Assembly (NCBI GenBank): GCA_034003325.1
Contig: JAVEYW010000005.1
Location: 220,508 to 284,507 of the forward strand
Direction of reading: 5' to 3'
Length of the DNA stretch: 64,000 nucleotides
Origin: Desulfobacterales bacterium
GTDB lineage: Bacteria > Desulfobacterota > Desulfobacteria > Desulfobacterales > JAFDDL01
Within the stretch, counting starts at the first letter, position 1. Every line of letters starts with the position of its first letter. A model generated the notes under the pieces. That model was not told where the DNA came from, did not search any database, and saw nothing but the letters and a program-made list of their open reading frames with translations. The position numbers and the translations under genes were made by a program. This document shows, one piece after another, positions 18,384 through 28,078 of this stretch.

Positions 18384-18485
18384 TTAGAAAGCCCTCCAGA
18401 GAATGATGCCGGCAATGGCGGCCGCCAGCAAGATAAGCGCCACCTGTTGTTCGGAATTGAAGTCTTTGAAGGGCATTTCAACCAT
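18384..18485 (-). CDS. 33-residue single-pass membrane peptide
   Basis: A short frame at the end of the lysC operon. It begins with a charged stretch ([14 protein letters not shown]) and continues with one hydrophobic helix (VALILLAAAIAG) ending in WRAF. The ATG shares its A with the lysC stop (TAATG), so ribosomes could re-initiate directly. Its stop abuts the convergent pyrF stop. I know of no family for it. Support is the coupling arrangement and the clean membrane-peptide composition; without conservation data it could still be chance. Confidence 0.5.
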   Translation of the reverse strand: MVEMPFKDFNSEQQVALILLAAAIAGIILWRAF

Positions 18486-19705
18486 TAGTCTTTTTTGTCC
18501 AACTCGAATGCGTTGTGAAGCGTTCGGACGGCCAGTTCCGCATATTTGAGATCGATGACGCACGAGATTCGGATTTCAGACGTACTGATCATTCGAATGT
18601 TGATGTTTTCATCGGCCAGTGCCGAAAACATTTTGGCGGCCACACCGGAATGACTCTTCATTCCCACGCCGGTAATGGAAACCTTTGCGATGTCGTCCGC
18701 TGTCCAGACATCCTCGGCATTTATCTCCGCAGCCACGCTGCGCGCCAGCTTTTCGGCTTGTTTGAAATCAGGTTTGGGCACAGTGAAGGTGACATCGGTC
18801 AAGCCGCCGATTCGGGTGTTTTGAAGAATCATGTCCACCACGATACCGGCATCGGCAAGGAGCGTGAAAATTTTGGCGCAAATTCCCGGTTGATCGGGCA
18901 CCTTCCGAATGGTGATGCGTGCTTCGTTCTTGCTGCAGGTGACGCCGATGACCACCGGGCGTTCCATATTTTGTTCTTCATTAACCAGCATGGTTCCTTC
19001 CTCCTCGGAAAAAGATGATCTGACGTGGACCGGGACATGGTACTTTTTGGCAAACTCAACGGAACGGATTTGCAGTACCTTGGCGCCCAGGCTTGCCATT
19101 TCAAGAATTTCATCATAGCAAATCGTGTCGAGCTTTCTGGCCTTGTCACAGATATTGGGGTCTGTTGTGTAAATGCCGTCAACGTCCGTGTAGATTTCGC
19201 ATACATCCGCTTTAAGCGCTGCGGCGATGGCAACAGCGGAGGTGTCTGATCCACCCCGGCCCAGGGTCGTGATGTTTCCGGCGGCATCGCACCCCTGAAA
19301 ACCGGCTACGACCACGATGCATTTTTCATTGAGCAGCTCTCGAATGCGCGAAGCGCCGATTTCGATGATCCTGGCGCTTCCGAAGGAGCAATCGGTGCTG
19401 ACCTCGGCCTGATGCCCTAAAAGCGATTGCGATCGGTATCCCATGGACAGAAGCGTCATGGCAAGCAAGGCCACGGTTGTCTGTTCTCCGGTGGCCAGCA
19501 ACACATCCAGTTCTCGTTTTTCCGGAAAATCGGAAATTTGATTGGCCATGTTGATTAATTTGTCCGTAATGCCGGCCATGGCGGAAAGCACCACCACCAC
19601 GTCATTGCCTTGATCAAAGGTCTTGGCGACCCGTTGGGCGACATTTTTAATCCGATCCAGATCGGCGACGGATGTCCCGCCGTATTTTTGTACAATCAGT
19701 CCCAT
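18485..19705 (-). CDS. lysC: Aspartate kinase
   Basis: Phosphorylates aspartate, the entry to lysine, threonine and methionine synthesis. The 406-residue protein has the kinase domain (VQKYGGTSV at the N-terminus; [22 protein letters not shown] split over nucleotide and substrate sites) and two ACT domains from about residue 265 that would bind lysine or threonine for feedback control. The start has GAGGAG upstream. It follows tsaE in the long minus-strand operon, after a 77-base gap. Confidence 0.94.
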   Translation of the reverse strand: MGLIVQKYGGTSVADLDRIKNVAQRVAKTFDQGNDVVVVLSAMAGITDKLINMANQISDFPEKRELDVLLATGEQTTVALLAMTLLSMGYRSQSLLGHQAEVSTDCSFGSARIIEIGASRIRELLNEKCIVVVAGFQGCDAAGNITTLGRGGSDTSAVAIAAALKADVCEIYTDVDGIYTTDPNICDKARKLDTICYDEILEMASLGAKVLQIRSVEFAKKYHVPVHVRSSFSEEEGTMLVNEEQNMERPVVIGVTCSKNEARITIRKVPDQPGICAKIFTLLADAGIVVDMILQNTRIGGLTDVTFTVPKPDFKQAEKLARSVAAEINAEDVWTADDIAKVSITGVGMKSHSGVAAKMFSALADENINIRMISTSEIRISCVIDLKYAELAVRTLHNAFELDKKD

Positions 19706-19782
19706 ATCCGCTCTCCTCTATCCTAAGTTCCCCGCCGAAAGATACACGCCCGTTTCGCGACCGACATCAATGCGAAAGGTCA

Positions 19783-20295
19783 TTATTTTTGTTGCGCTGC
19801 GCAGCCGTTCTTGGTGGAAATGTCGAGCCTCCTTATCACACTCTTTGCCTGAAGTCCATAAGCGCAAATGGAAATTTTGCGTGTCGTATCGCTTTGAATT
19901 TCGAAAAAAAGCGAGAGATGATCTTTCGGAAGTTCCGACGCGATCATTTCGGGCCATTCGATCGCAACGAGGTTTTCCGGTTGAATCAGGTCATAAATGC
20001 CGATATCTTCCGCCTCACTGGAATCGTTTATGCGATAAAGATCCATATGAAACAGCGCAAGCCGGCCCGAATATTCATGGATGATCGAATAGGTGGGGCT
20101 GGTGACATAATCCGCGTCGGGAACACCGATTCCTTTGGCGAGGCCCTGAACAAAGGCTGTTTTACCGCTGCCTAGATCCCCGGTCAGTGCGATGACAAGG
20201 CCGCCTGTGATTGCATTGCCGATGCGCCGGCCCAGCGCCCGGGTTTCCGTGACTGATCGGGTGAGCGTCTCCAGTTTCAGACAATCAGTTTCCAT
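19783..20295 (-). CDS. tsaE: tRNA threonylcarbamoyladenosine biosynthesis ATPase TsaE
   Basis: ATPase that works with TsaD and TsaB to make t6A37 in tRNAs reading ANN codons. The 170-residue protein has the P-loop GDLGSGKTAF at residues 39-48, SPTYSIIHEY, and the family signature HMDLYRI followed by AIEWPE. The start overlaps the nnr stop by 11 bases. The C-terminal 25 residues are a little longer than in short homologues. tsaD and tsaB are not in the window. Confidence 0.93.
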   Translation of the reverse strand: METDCLKLETLTRSVTETRALGRRIGNAITGGLVIALTGDLGSGKTAFVQGLAKGIGVPDADYVTSPTYSIIHEYSGRLALFHMDLYRINDSSEAEDIGIYDLIQPENLVAIEWPEMIASELPKDHLSLFFEIQSDTTRKISICAYGLQAKSVIRRLDISTKNGCAAQQK

Positions 20296-21880
20296 GATTC
20301 GGAGCGTTATGGCGGGCAGCTGAGGTTTCGGGTTGAGCCAATGCGGCGATTTGATACGGAAGCTGCGCCATCACCTCGCTCGCCAGAAAACCGAACGGCC
20401 CCGAGGTTTGGGACAATCGATCGGCCGCCGCACCATGCAGATAAACGCCTGCCAGGGCCGCAAATTGCGGTGCCATGCCCTGCACGATAAGGCCCGCGAT
20501 AACACCGGTCAGCACATCCCCCATGCCGCCGGAGGCCATGCCGGCGTTGCCGGTGGGGTTGATAAATACGTGGCCATCGGGAAACGCGATTACGGTGCGT
20601 GCCCCTTTTAATACGACGCATGTGTGATAGCGAACAGCGAAATTTCGGGCGCATGCCACACGGTCTTTCTGAATGGCTGCCGTGCTGAGGCCGGTCAGGC
20701 GTGCCATTTCACCGGGGTGAGGCGTAATGACGGCGGGGACTTTGGTCTTTTGAAGCAGTTGCGGGGTATCAGACAAGCAATTGAGTCCATCCGCATCGAT
20801 CACCAGGGGGACGGCTGCTTCCGGTAGAAGGCCGTGAACCAGCCGACGGGTGTCCTCGGCGGCGCCGAGACCAGGGCCGATGGCCAGGCATTTTTTCCCG
20901 GTCGATAATTCAAGAATCGGCATTAGGGCGGATTCGCCCAGAACGCCGGTTCCGGTTTCGGGCAGCGTGGATGTCATGACTTCCATCAGGTGGGATGACA
21001 CAGAAGCACAGAGACTGGACGCGATGCCGAGGGTCACGAGCCCCGCGCCTGCTCTCATGGCCGACGTGGCGCTCATAACCGCCGCCCCGGTTTTTCCGGG
21101 GCCGCCGGCAATGACCAGCAGATGGCCCGTTGCGCCCTTATGGGCATCGGGGCGACGCTTCGGAATAAGGCCGCCGATAATCTCCCGGGTCAGCAGCTGT
21201 TGTTTCGGCGCCACTCGATCAGTGATGTGGGTCGGAATGCCGATATCGACAATCTCCAGTTCGCCGGTCAATTCAGCGCCGGGATAGAGGAAGTGCCCGA
21301 TCTTGGGATAGGCAAAGGTGGTGGTGAGTTGTGCCTGAACGGCGGCGCCGCAGGGCAGGGCCGTATCACTGCTCAGCCCGGAGGGTATATCCACCGCCAC
21401 GACCGGCTTGCCGCTGGCATTGATAAATTCGATGATCGCTTGGTAAAAAGGGCGCACTTCGGCCGTCAGTCCGGTTCCGAGAATGGCATCCACCCATAGA
21501 TTCGTGTGTCGCATTCGGGGCTGTTGTTCGGCAAATGCGCGCATGTCGGGCACTTCGATGACGGGAACCCCTATCGGATTCAGGAGGTGCAAATTTGCCG
21601 CTGCGTCTCCTTTAACCTTCGAGCTTTCAGTCAGAAGAAAAACGGTGACAGGTGCGCCTTTTCGGGCGAGATAACGCGCCATCACAAATCCATCGCCGCC
21701 GTTGTTGCCGCAGCCCGCCATGATCCCGATGCGCCGGGACGCTAAATCCGGAAACCGGGTGAGCATCGCCCGGACGGCACCGTATCCGGCGTTTTCCATG
21801 AGCAGTCTGCCGGGCAGGCCAAAATCACGGATGGTGAGTGAATCCATTTCCCGCATTTCGGAAGCGGTTACGACATACAT
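20285..21880 (-). CDS. nnr: Bifunctional NAD(P)H-hydrate epimerase / ADP-dependent dehydratase
   Basis: Repairs damaged NAD(P)H hydrates. The N-terminal epimerase half (residues 1-215) has CGNNGGDGFVMARYL; the C-terminal dehydratase half (residues 225-525, ribokinase fold) has TPHPGEMARLTG and GMASGGMGDVLTG. The 531-residue length is right for the fused form. I chose the ATG at 21880 because GAGG lies seven bases upstream; the longer frame to 21892 lacks a site. It starts eight bases after the pdxJ stop. In some relatives acpS lies between pdxJ and nnr, but it is absent here. Confidence 0.92.
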   Translation of the reverse strand: MYVVTASEMREMDSLTIRDFGLPGRLLMENAGYGAVRAMLTRFPDLASRRIGIMAGCGNNGGDGFVMARYLARKGAPVTVFLLTESSKVKGDAAANLHLLNPIGVPVIEVPDMRAFAEQQPRMRHTNLWVDAILGTGLTAEVRPFYQAIIEFINASGKPVVAVDIPSGLSSDTALPCGAAVQAQLTTTFAYPKIGHFLYPGAELTGELEIVDIGIPTHITDRVAPKQQLLTREIIGGLIPKRRPDAHKGATGHLLVIAGGPGKTGAAVMSATSAMRAGAGLVTLGIASSLCASVSSHLMEVMTSTLPETGTGVLGESALMPILELSTGKKCLAIGPGLGAAEDTRRLVHGLLPEAAVPLVIDADGLNCLSDTPQLLQKTKVPAVITPHPGEMARLTGLSTAAIQKDRVACARNFAVRYHTCVVLKGARTVIAFPDGHVFINPTGNAGMASGGMGDVLTGVIAGLIVQGMAPQFAALAGVYLHGAAADRLSQTSGPFGFLASEVMAQLPYQIAALAQPETSAARHNAPNHGN

Positions 21881-21888
21881 GGCGAACC

Positions 21889-22608
21889 TCACAATCCTTT
21901 GACAAGGGCCAGCATCTCCTTAACCGCCTGTTCCATCCCCACGAGCGCGGCCCGGGCGATAATACTGTGGCCGATGCTGAATTCGTCGATTTCCGTTAAC
22001 CCCTTGAATGCGCCGATGGTGTTATAACACAAGCCGTGGCCTGCATTGACACCGAGTTTCAGTCGATGGGCCAGTTTTGCGGCGTCGAGAATTTGGCTAA
22101 AAGCCTCATTTTTTTTCCTGGGATGGATGGCCTCGCAAAAGGCGCCGGTATGAATTTCAATCATGGAGGCGTTGATTTGGTGCGCAATCTTAATCTGTGA
22201 AGGGGCCGGATCGATGAAGATGCTGACGGGAATGCCGGCGTCCTGAAGGATGTCGACGGCTTCTGCGATGGCGGTTTTGTTAACGATCAGGTCCAGCCCC
22301 CCTTCGGTGGTCAGCTCTTCGCGTTTTTCAGGCACCAGGGTGACCAAATCCGGCTTGATACTCATGGCGATGCCGACCATTTCGCTGGTTGCGGCCATTT
22401 CAAGAATCATTTTTGTCTGAATCACTTCCCGCAACAACCGGACATCCCTGTCCTGAATATGACGTCGATCTTCCCTCAGATGAACAACGATGCCTTCGGC
22501 GCCAGCCAGTTCCGCCAGCACGGCGGCGGCAACGGGGTCCGGATAGCGGGTGCCGCGAGCCTGCCTCAGGGTGGCAATATGATCCACATTGACTGCTAAG
22601 TTGGCCAT
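21889..22608 (-). CDS. pdxJ: Pyridoxine 5'-phosphate synthase
   Basis: Condenses 1-deoxyxylulose-5-phosphate with aminoacetone-3-phosphate to give pyridoxine 5'-phosphate in the DXP-dependent vitamin B6 pathway. The 239-residue TIM barrel begins with NVDHIATLRQARGT, a family signature, and carries HLREDRRHI and GVNAGHGLCY, which line the active site. Length is normal. It sits 17 bases after ybeY in the phoH-to-lysC operon. pdxA is not in this window. Confidence 0.95.
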   Translation of the reverse strand: MANLAVNVDHIATLRQARGTRYPDPVAAAVLAELAGAEGIVVHLREDRRHIQDRDVRLLREVIQTKMILEMAATSEMVGIAMSIKPDLVTLVPEKREELTTEGGLDLIVNKTAIAEAVDILQDAGIPVSIFIDPAPSQIKIAHQINASMIEIHTGAFCEAIHPRKKNEAFSQILDAAKLAHRLKLGVNAGHGLCYNTIGAFKGLTEIDEFSIGHSIIARAALVGMEQAVKEMLALVKGL

Positions 22609-22625
22609 GTTTCTTCTTCCTTTTC

Positions 22626-23069
22626 TTATTGGCTTTGTTTGATCAGATGCATCAATTCATCGGCTTTTTCTTCCATGATGGCGGCTTGTGCCGCATCATT
22701 TTCATGATCATACCCGAACAGATGTAACACCCCGTGAATTAACAGCGCCAGAAACCGATCTTCCATGGGAATATCCGCCGCTTCCGCTTCTCGTTGGGCC
22801 GTGTCGGCTGAGATAACCACATCCCCCAAAAGGGTTGGGGTTACCATGGAAAATTCGCCTTCACGCATGGGAAAAGCGATCACATTGGTGGGGCCTGTCC
22901 GATTGAGGTATTGCTGATTTAACGCGGCGATTCCCGAGTCGTCCACAATCAGAAGGGACAGCTCACCGTCAGGACAATCCAAGGCGTTTAAGATGACCGT
23001 CGCTGCCTTGTGAATCATTTCCGGAGATAGGTTTATCCGATTTTGTTGGTTGTCGATCAGTACTGCCAT
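22626..23069 (-). CDS. ybeY: Endoribonuclease YbeY
   Basis: Zinc-dependent RNase involved in 16S rRNA 3' maturation and ribosome quality control. The metal site HGVLHLFGYDHE is present near residue 110. I chose the ATG at 23069 (147 residues, MAVLIDNQQ), which matches the usual family start and has a purine-rich GGGAAAGGGAAAA upstream. With this start the gene overlaps the end of the upstream pgpH-like gene by 101 bases in a different frame, an unusually long overlap for an operon. Confidence 0.9.
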   Translation of the reverse strand: MAVLIDNQQNRINLSPEMIHKAATVILNALDCPDGELSLLIVDDSGIAALNQQYLNRTGPTNVIAFPMREGEFSMVTPTLLGDVVISADTAQREAEAADIPMEDRFLALLIHGVLHLFGYDHENDAAQAAIMEEKADELMHLIKQSQ

Positions 23070-25380
23070 TTTTCCCTTTCCCGTTGCTCGTGGCGGGATT
23101 ATCCGGATATTCAATTCGATGATGATGAATGCCGGTGAGGATTTTATTAAAGCATTTAGCGATTTCATGAAGATCACGCAATGTCAATTCACAATTGCCC
23201 AATTGCCCGTCCGAAAAAATTTTATTGACCAGATTTTGAACCAGTTTCTGAATTCTGGCGGGTGTCGGGTTTTCAAGCGTTCTGGAGGCGGCTTCCACGA
23301 CGTCGGCCAGCATCACAAGTCCGGCTTCCCGGGTTTGGGGCCTGGGGCCGGGATATCTGAAATTTTCGATATTGACGGCATCCTCTCCCTTTTGCTGTTT
23401 GGCTTTATCGTAGAAAAAGGTGATGAGGCTGTTGCCGTGATGCTGGCGGATCACATCCGTAATGTCATGGCCGAGCCGGTTGGCCCTGGCAATTTCAACC
23501 CCCTCTTTGATGTGGGAAATCAAAATGAGCGCACTCATGGAGGGCGCCAGTTTATCATGCCTGTTTTTCCCGCTTCTTTGGTTTTCCACAAAATACAGAG
23601 GCTTGTTTATTTTTCCGATATCATGGTAATAGCCGCAGACCTTGGCCTTGAGCGGATTGGCACCGATTTCCGCGGCTGCTGCCTCCACCATGGAGCCGAC
23701 TACGACACTATGATGGTAAGTGCCAGGGGCCTCAAGCATCAGCCTGCGCAGTATCGGTTGATCCAGGTTGGCCAGTTCAAGCAGGGTGACATCCGTTTTG
23801 TATCCAAAGGTCATCTCTACCAGCGGCGCCATGCCGAGGGAGATAATGCCGGTGTTAACCCCTCCCATAAAAGCAAACCCCCATCCCCATAACAAGTTCA
23901 GAACGGAAAGATCCGCCCGGTAGATGTGGATGGCCGTGACCAACACGATATTGATAATTCCCAGTTTCATGCCGGCCTTGATAAACACCTTTCGTTCCCG
24001 ACACTCCCGAATCCAGTGGGCTGCCAGCGCGCTGCTGAGGAAAAAATAAATAAAAAATTCAAACCGGTTTTGAAAAAGAAGGGTCATGCAGGCTGCGGCC
24101 AGCAAGCTGAAAATGAGGGACGTGTCGAGTCCGATAAACAGGCAAACCACCATTGCACCGGAGGCAATCGGAATACCGTAGTAAACACAATGCTCCGATA
24201 ACGCGAACGCGCCGCTTTGCGTTAAGGTGTTGGCCACAATCAGGGATATTTTGCCGAGTAGAAATAAGCTTAATAAAACGCAGGCCATGAAAACCAGATC
24301 TTTGGTGTGTTTCTTGTCGGATTTGTGGCCGCTTGTCATATATAACTGATAAATGATCACCAGTAGGCACATTACGACCATGGCGGCGCCAACGCCGCTG
24401 GCAACCATTTCTTCCTTTTTCAGGTTGGACTGCATGGCGTTGAACTTCACAAGATGAATCGGCGCCACCCGTTCTCCTTCCCGAATGATCATCTCGCCTG
24501 TCTTGATCTGGTAAAGAATCGGTTTTATCGCCGCCATCGCCTGTTTTCTTCGTTCTTCGGTTTCGCTGCGGTTTAGCGTAATATTGGGACCGATCATTTC
24601 CTGAATGACATCAACGAGGAGGTTGCGCAACTGATAGGGGTAATCCTTTAAAAGGGGATCCCCGACAATTCGGATCATGGCCTTGGCCTGGTCAAGACCA
24701 TATATGCCCCTGAGCGTGGTGACCGTATTTTCGGTTTTGTTTTGGACGCTTCTCAGCACGATTCCCTTATCGATTTCTTTCAGTAGAATCTCTTTATTCG
24801 AAACCACGCCGTTGTCCAGGATTTCCTTGATAACCCGATTGATGATGTTGGGCATGTCCTCGGAAAATTGTTTTTGAATAAGAAGGGCATACCCCGCTTG
24901 ACTGACTTTGATGCCGAGCATTGTTTCAAAATCAGCTTTCATGGCCATGGCCTGGTCTTTCGGGCTGGGCGGCGGCGGAGTCGCCAACGGCTCCGGCAGC
25001 TCGGATATCTCTTCATTCTGGGGGGGCGCGGATTCGGCCGGTGGTTTGACTTCAAATACCGCCCTTAGTTTGGAAAATGCTTGATTAACGCGGTTTGCCA
25101 ACGTGGTAACCATGAGCTTGTCATGGTCGTAGACCGCCAAAACGGCCTCTATCGCCTCGTGCCGTTTGACTTCGGTGGCTTCCTTGTCTTCAATAAAGAA
25201 GTCTTCGGTTGCTTTGATGTTTCTTTCCGCCACATCGCCCAGTTGGTAGACATGACGCTTAATGGCCAGGCTAGGATACAGGATGAGCGTGAAAAGGCCG
25301 GTGAGCAGCATCAGTATGGCGCAACGTATAAATAACTCGCTATTATCCTTAAAAATATTATGCTTTAATGTTATCGCCAT
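22969..25380 (-). CDS. HDIG-domain membrane phosphohydrolase, PgpH/7TMR-HDED type
   Basis: An 803-residue membrane protein. After a first membrane helix (about residues 20-38) comes a large extracytoplasmic 7TMR-HDED sensor domain, then a block of about seven membrane helices (residues 335-510), then a cytosolic HD domain with TYHHSVVVGSMVEAAA, CGYYHDIGKI and IRQHHGNSL. In Listeria the homologue hydrolyses cyclic di-AMP. No c-di-AMP cyclase is in the window, so the ligand here is inferred from family only. The last 30-odd residues are hydrophilic and coincide with the ybeY overlap. Confidence 0.9.
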   Translation of the reverse strand: MAITLKHNIFKDNSELFIRCAILMLLTGLFTLILYPSLAIKRHVYQLGDVAERNIKATEDFFIEDKEATEVKRHEAIEAVLAVYDHDKLMVTTLANRVNQAFSKLRAVFEVKPPAESAPPQNEEISELPEPLATPPPPSPKDQAMAMKADFETMLGIKVSQAGYALLIQKQFSEDMPNIINRVIKEILDNGVVSNKEILLKEIDKGIVLRSVQNKTENTVTTLRGIYGLDQAKAMIRIVGDPLLKDYPYQLRNLLVDVIQEMIGPNITLNRSETEERRKQAMAAIKPILYQIKTGEMIIREGERVAPIHLVKFNAMQSNLKKEEMVASGVGAAMVVMCLLVIIYQLYMTSGHKSDKKHTKDLVFMACVLLSLFLLGKISLIVANTLTQSGAFALSEHCVYYGIPIASGAMVVCLFIGLDTSLIFSLLAAACMTLLFQNRFEFFIYFFLSSALAAHWIRECRERKVFIKAGMKLGIINIVLVTAIHIYRADLSVLNLLWGWGFAFMGGVNTGIISLGMAPLVEMTFGYKTDVTLLELANLDQPILRRLMLEAPGTYHHSVVVGSMVEAAAAEIGANPLKAKVCGYYHDIGKINKPLYFVENQRSGKNRHDKLAPSMSALILISHIKEGVEIARANRLGHDITDVIRQHHGNSLITFFYDKAKQQKGEDAVNIENFRYPGPRPQTREAGLVMLADVVEAASRTLENPTPARIQKLVQNLVNKIFSDGQLGNCELTLRDLHEIAKCFNKILTGIHHHRIEYPDNPATSNGKGKNGSTDRQPTKSDKPISGNDSQGSDGHLKRLGLS

Positions 25381-25412
25381 ATGTGTTTCGAATCATTTAG
25401 CGCACAACGGGG

Positions 25413-26462
25413 TCAGGAATGCGCATGTTCGACCGGATCATTTGACACCGAAGGCAGGCGGTCCACCTGCTTAGCGCGTTGTTTTTCCTCGTCGAGAAGT
25501 TCATACGCCCGAATAATTTCCTGAACCAACTTATGCCGGACCACATCTTTTTTAGAAAAAAAGATGAATTGAATGCCTTGGATTCCCTGTAAAATATTTT
25601 TGGTTTCAACGAGACCGGACGGCTTTCCGGTCGGCAGGTCGATTTGGGTGATATCTCCGGTAATGACGGCCTTGGATCTGAAGCCGATCCGTGTGAGAAA
25701 CATTTTCATTTGCTCAGCGGTTGTATTCTGTGCTTCATCCAAGATGATGAAGGAGTCATTCAGTGTTCTGCCGCGCATAAATGCGATCGGCGCCACTTCG
25801 ATGACCCCCTGTTGCATCAAGTTGGATACCTTTTCAAACCGCATCATATCGTGAAGCGCATCATAGAGAGGTCTTAAATAGGGATCGACCTTGTCGGCCA
25901 GACCCCCCGGTAAAAATCCGAGCGATTCACCGGCTTCCACGGCGGGGCGAGTGAGGATAATGCGGTTGACTGCCCCTTTGCTTAACGCCGCGACCGCCAT
26001 GGCCATGGCCAGATACGTTTTTCCGGTTCCGGCCGGCCCGATGCCGAACACGATGTCATGGCTTCGAATGGCGTCGATATAATTTTTTTGGGCCAGGCTT
26101 TTGGGTGTGATGGCGCTTTTTTTTGAGGTAATAAAAACCGTATCGAGAAAAATGTCCCGAAGCGAAATTCGATCGTTCCCGCTTAAAACAGTAACCGCAT
26201 AATCTATATCCGTAGGATAAAGGAGGTAGCGCTCTTGAAGCAAGCCATAAAGCTGATTCAGCACATTGGCGGCCAAGCGAGCGGGAATCTCATCCCCCTG
26301 AATAAATACCATGGTGCCTCTTGCGGTAATGGAGACTCCCGTTGCCTCCGCTACCCGGCGAAGGTGAGTATTGTGCTCGCCGAAAAGCTGCATCGCCAGT
26401 TCAGGCTCCGGAAAAGCCAACTGAAGCGGTGTTTCGATTTTGGTAGTGGGTGCATTGTTCAT
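25413..26462 (-). CDS. PhoH-family ATPase, YbeZ type
   Basis: A 349-residue cytosolic ATPase of the PhoH/YbeZ group, commonly next to ybeY and thought to act with it in RNA processing. The Walker A is GIGPAGTGKTYLAM (about residue 143), the Walker B is IILDEAQN, and the segment before the ATPase core resembles a KH-like RNA-binding fold. It is the first gene of the long minus-strand operon. The ribosome site is weak (GAG eight bases before the ATG). Confidence 0.92.
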   Translation of the reverse strand: MNNAPTTKIETPLQLAFPEPELAMQLFGEHNTHLRRVAEATGVSITARGTMVFIQGDEIPARLAANVLNQLYGLLQERYLLYPTDIDYAVTVLSGNDRISLRDIFLDTVFITSKKSAITPKSLAQKNYIDAIRSHDIVFGIGPAGTGKTYLAMAMAVAALSKGAVNRIILTRPAVEAGESLGFLPGGLADKVDPYLRPLYDALHDMMRFEKVSNLMQQGVIEVAPIAFMRGRTLNDSFIILDEAQNTTAEQMKMFLTRIGFRSKAVITGDITQIDLPTGKPSGLVETKNILQGIQGIQFIFFSKKDVVRHKLVQEIIRAYELLDEEKQRAKQVDRLPSVSNDPVEHAHS

Positions 26463-26747
26463 TCAGACATTCTCATATTCTCACCTTGAATTTCCCTCAC
26501 CTATCATAAATAACCGTCCATATGCAAACGGCAAATGACATTCCTTGTATGGCAGCGGAACCGCATGGTCTATCTGGCCGATTGCTTGCATCCCTTAAAA
26601 ATACCTTGACTCGGCAGGCGTGCTCTGATAGCGTTCCAAAGTTTTTAACCAGTTGTAATTTCTATTTTTTTTTGGTTTTAAACCGGTAGCGAGTCAGGTC
26701 TTGTTCCGAAGGACGGCACCCGCATATTCCGGGCTGTGGAGGACATA

Positions 26748-27275
26748 GTGAATCTTTTCGATATCATATGTATCGTGATCCTCGGATTTTGTCTTGTAAG
26801 GGGCATTTTTCGTGGATTAATTAAGGAAATAACAGCCATCGTCGGGGTGATCGGCGGATTTTACGGCGCCTATACATTCTATCCGAACGTGGGGATTTAT
26901 TTGAAGCAGTGGATTCCCAATATTGCTTATCTAAACATATTGAGTTTTCTGATTATTTTTTGTGGTGTGCTGATCCTTGTCAATGTGCTGGGGATTATTA
27001 TCAAATACCTGCTCAATGTGGTGTTTTCGGGGTGGCTCGATCGCATCGGCGGCGCCGGATTTGGACTTGCAAAAGGGCTGTTGATCGTTTGTGTCCTTTT
27101 TATTGCCTTGACGACCTTTTTACCGAGGGGAGACTCTCTGATTCAAGATTCCGTTCTTTCCCCTCATGTATCCGCTGCCTCCGAAGTCATGGCTACCGTG
27201 ATATCCAAGGAGATGAAGCAGGCCTTTGCGATTAAAATAGAGGCGCTTAACAAGGCTTGGAGCAAGAGAAAATAG
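26748..27275 (+). CDS. CvpA-family membrane protein
   Basis: A 175-residue inner-membrane protein with four predicted helices, resembling CvpA, a family linked in other bacteria to colicin V export, envelope stress or purine-linked phenotypes; its molecular function is not known. NLFDIICIVILGF and RGIFRGLIKEI are typical of the family start. The GTG at 26748 is chosen because GGAGG (26738-26742) is five bases upstream; a GTG at 26736 overlaps that site. mazG follows two bases after the stop. Confidence 0.85.
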   Translation: MNLFDIICIVILGFCLVRGIFRGLIKEITAIVGVIGGFYGAYTFYPNVGIYLKQWIPNIAYLNILSFLIIFCGVLILVNVLGIIIKYLLNVVFSGWLDRIGGAGFGLAKGLLIVCVLFIALTTFLPRGDSLIQDSVLSPHVSAASEVMATVISKEMKQAFAIKIEALNKAWSKRK

Positions 27276-27277
27276 GT

Positions 27278-28078
27278 ATGGACAAAAAAACCGGTATCGA
27301 CCAACTGGTTTCCCTTGTGGCGGCGCTCAGAGGGGAAAATGGTTGTCCATGGGATCGAAAGCAAACCGTCCAAAGCATGACGGTCTACCTTTTGGAAGAG
27401 ACCTATGAATTGGTGGAAGCGATCAACGCCGGTGATCCCGGGGCGATTTGTGAAGAATTAGGGGATGTTCTGTTTCTGATAGTGTTTGTTGCGCATCTTT
27501 TCCGGGAGCAGGGGAGTTTCGATATTTCGGATGTCGTATCCCATATTCATGAAAAGATGGTGCGAAGGCATCCTCATGTGTTCGGCGAGAACACGCTTGA
27601 AACCGCCGAAGAGGTTAAAAAGCAGTGGAATGAGATTAAAAATAACGAAAAATCGAATTCTTCAAATATGTCTGTACTGGATTCGGTTCCAATCGGCCTA
27701 CCGGCGCTTATGCGCGCTTATCGGATTTCCGAGCGGGCGGCGGCCAACGGGTTTGACTGGAACAGCTTGACCGGCGTGATGGAAAAGGTGCAAGAAGAGT
27801 GGCAGGAGCTGAAAAACGAATTGGCAAAAGAGCCGTTCGCGAATCAAACCGGGAACGCCGTTTCAATGGAATTCGGGGATTTACTGTTTGCATTGGTGAA
27901 TGTGGCGCGTTTTGCCCGCATTCACCCGGAAACCGCCCTGGCTGATGCCATCATGAAGTTCAAAAAGCGTTTCATGCATATGGAAATGGCTATTCGGGCG
28001 GAAGGCAAAACGCTGTCGAATGTACCTCAGCCGGAAAAGGACGCACTCTGGGATAAGGCCAAGGTTTTGATTTTCTAA
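27278..28078 (+). CDS. mazG: Nucleoside triphosphate pyrophosphohydrolase MazG
   Basis: An all-alpha NTP pyrophosphatase that clears nucleotides such as dUTP or oxidised NTPs and can modulate ppGpp responses. The 266-residue protein contains two MazG repeats: GCPWDRKQT, LLEETYEL and EELGDVLF in the first, and a second with EFGDLLFALVN. The ATG at 27278 gives the family length; an in-frame TTG seven codons earlier overlaps cvpA. Its stop (28076-28078) overlaps the stop of the convergent gene (28075-28077) by two bases. Confidence 0.92.
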   Translation: MDKKTGIDQLVSLVAALRGENGCPWDRKQTVQSMTVYLLEETYELVEAINAGDPGAICEELGDVLFLIVFVAHLFREQGSFDISDVVSHIHEKMVRRHPHVFGENTLETAEEVKKQWNEIKNNEKSNSSNMSVLDSVPIGLPALMRAYRISERAAANGFDWNSLTGVMEKVQEEWQELKNELAKEPFANQTGNAVSMEFGDLLFALVNVARFARIHPETALADAIMKFKKRFMHMEMAIRAEGKTLSNVPQPEKDALWDKAKVLIF

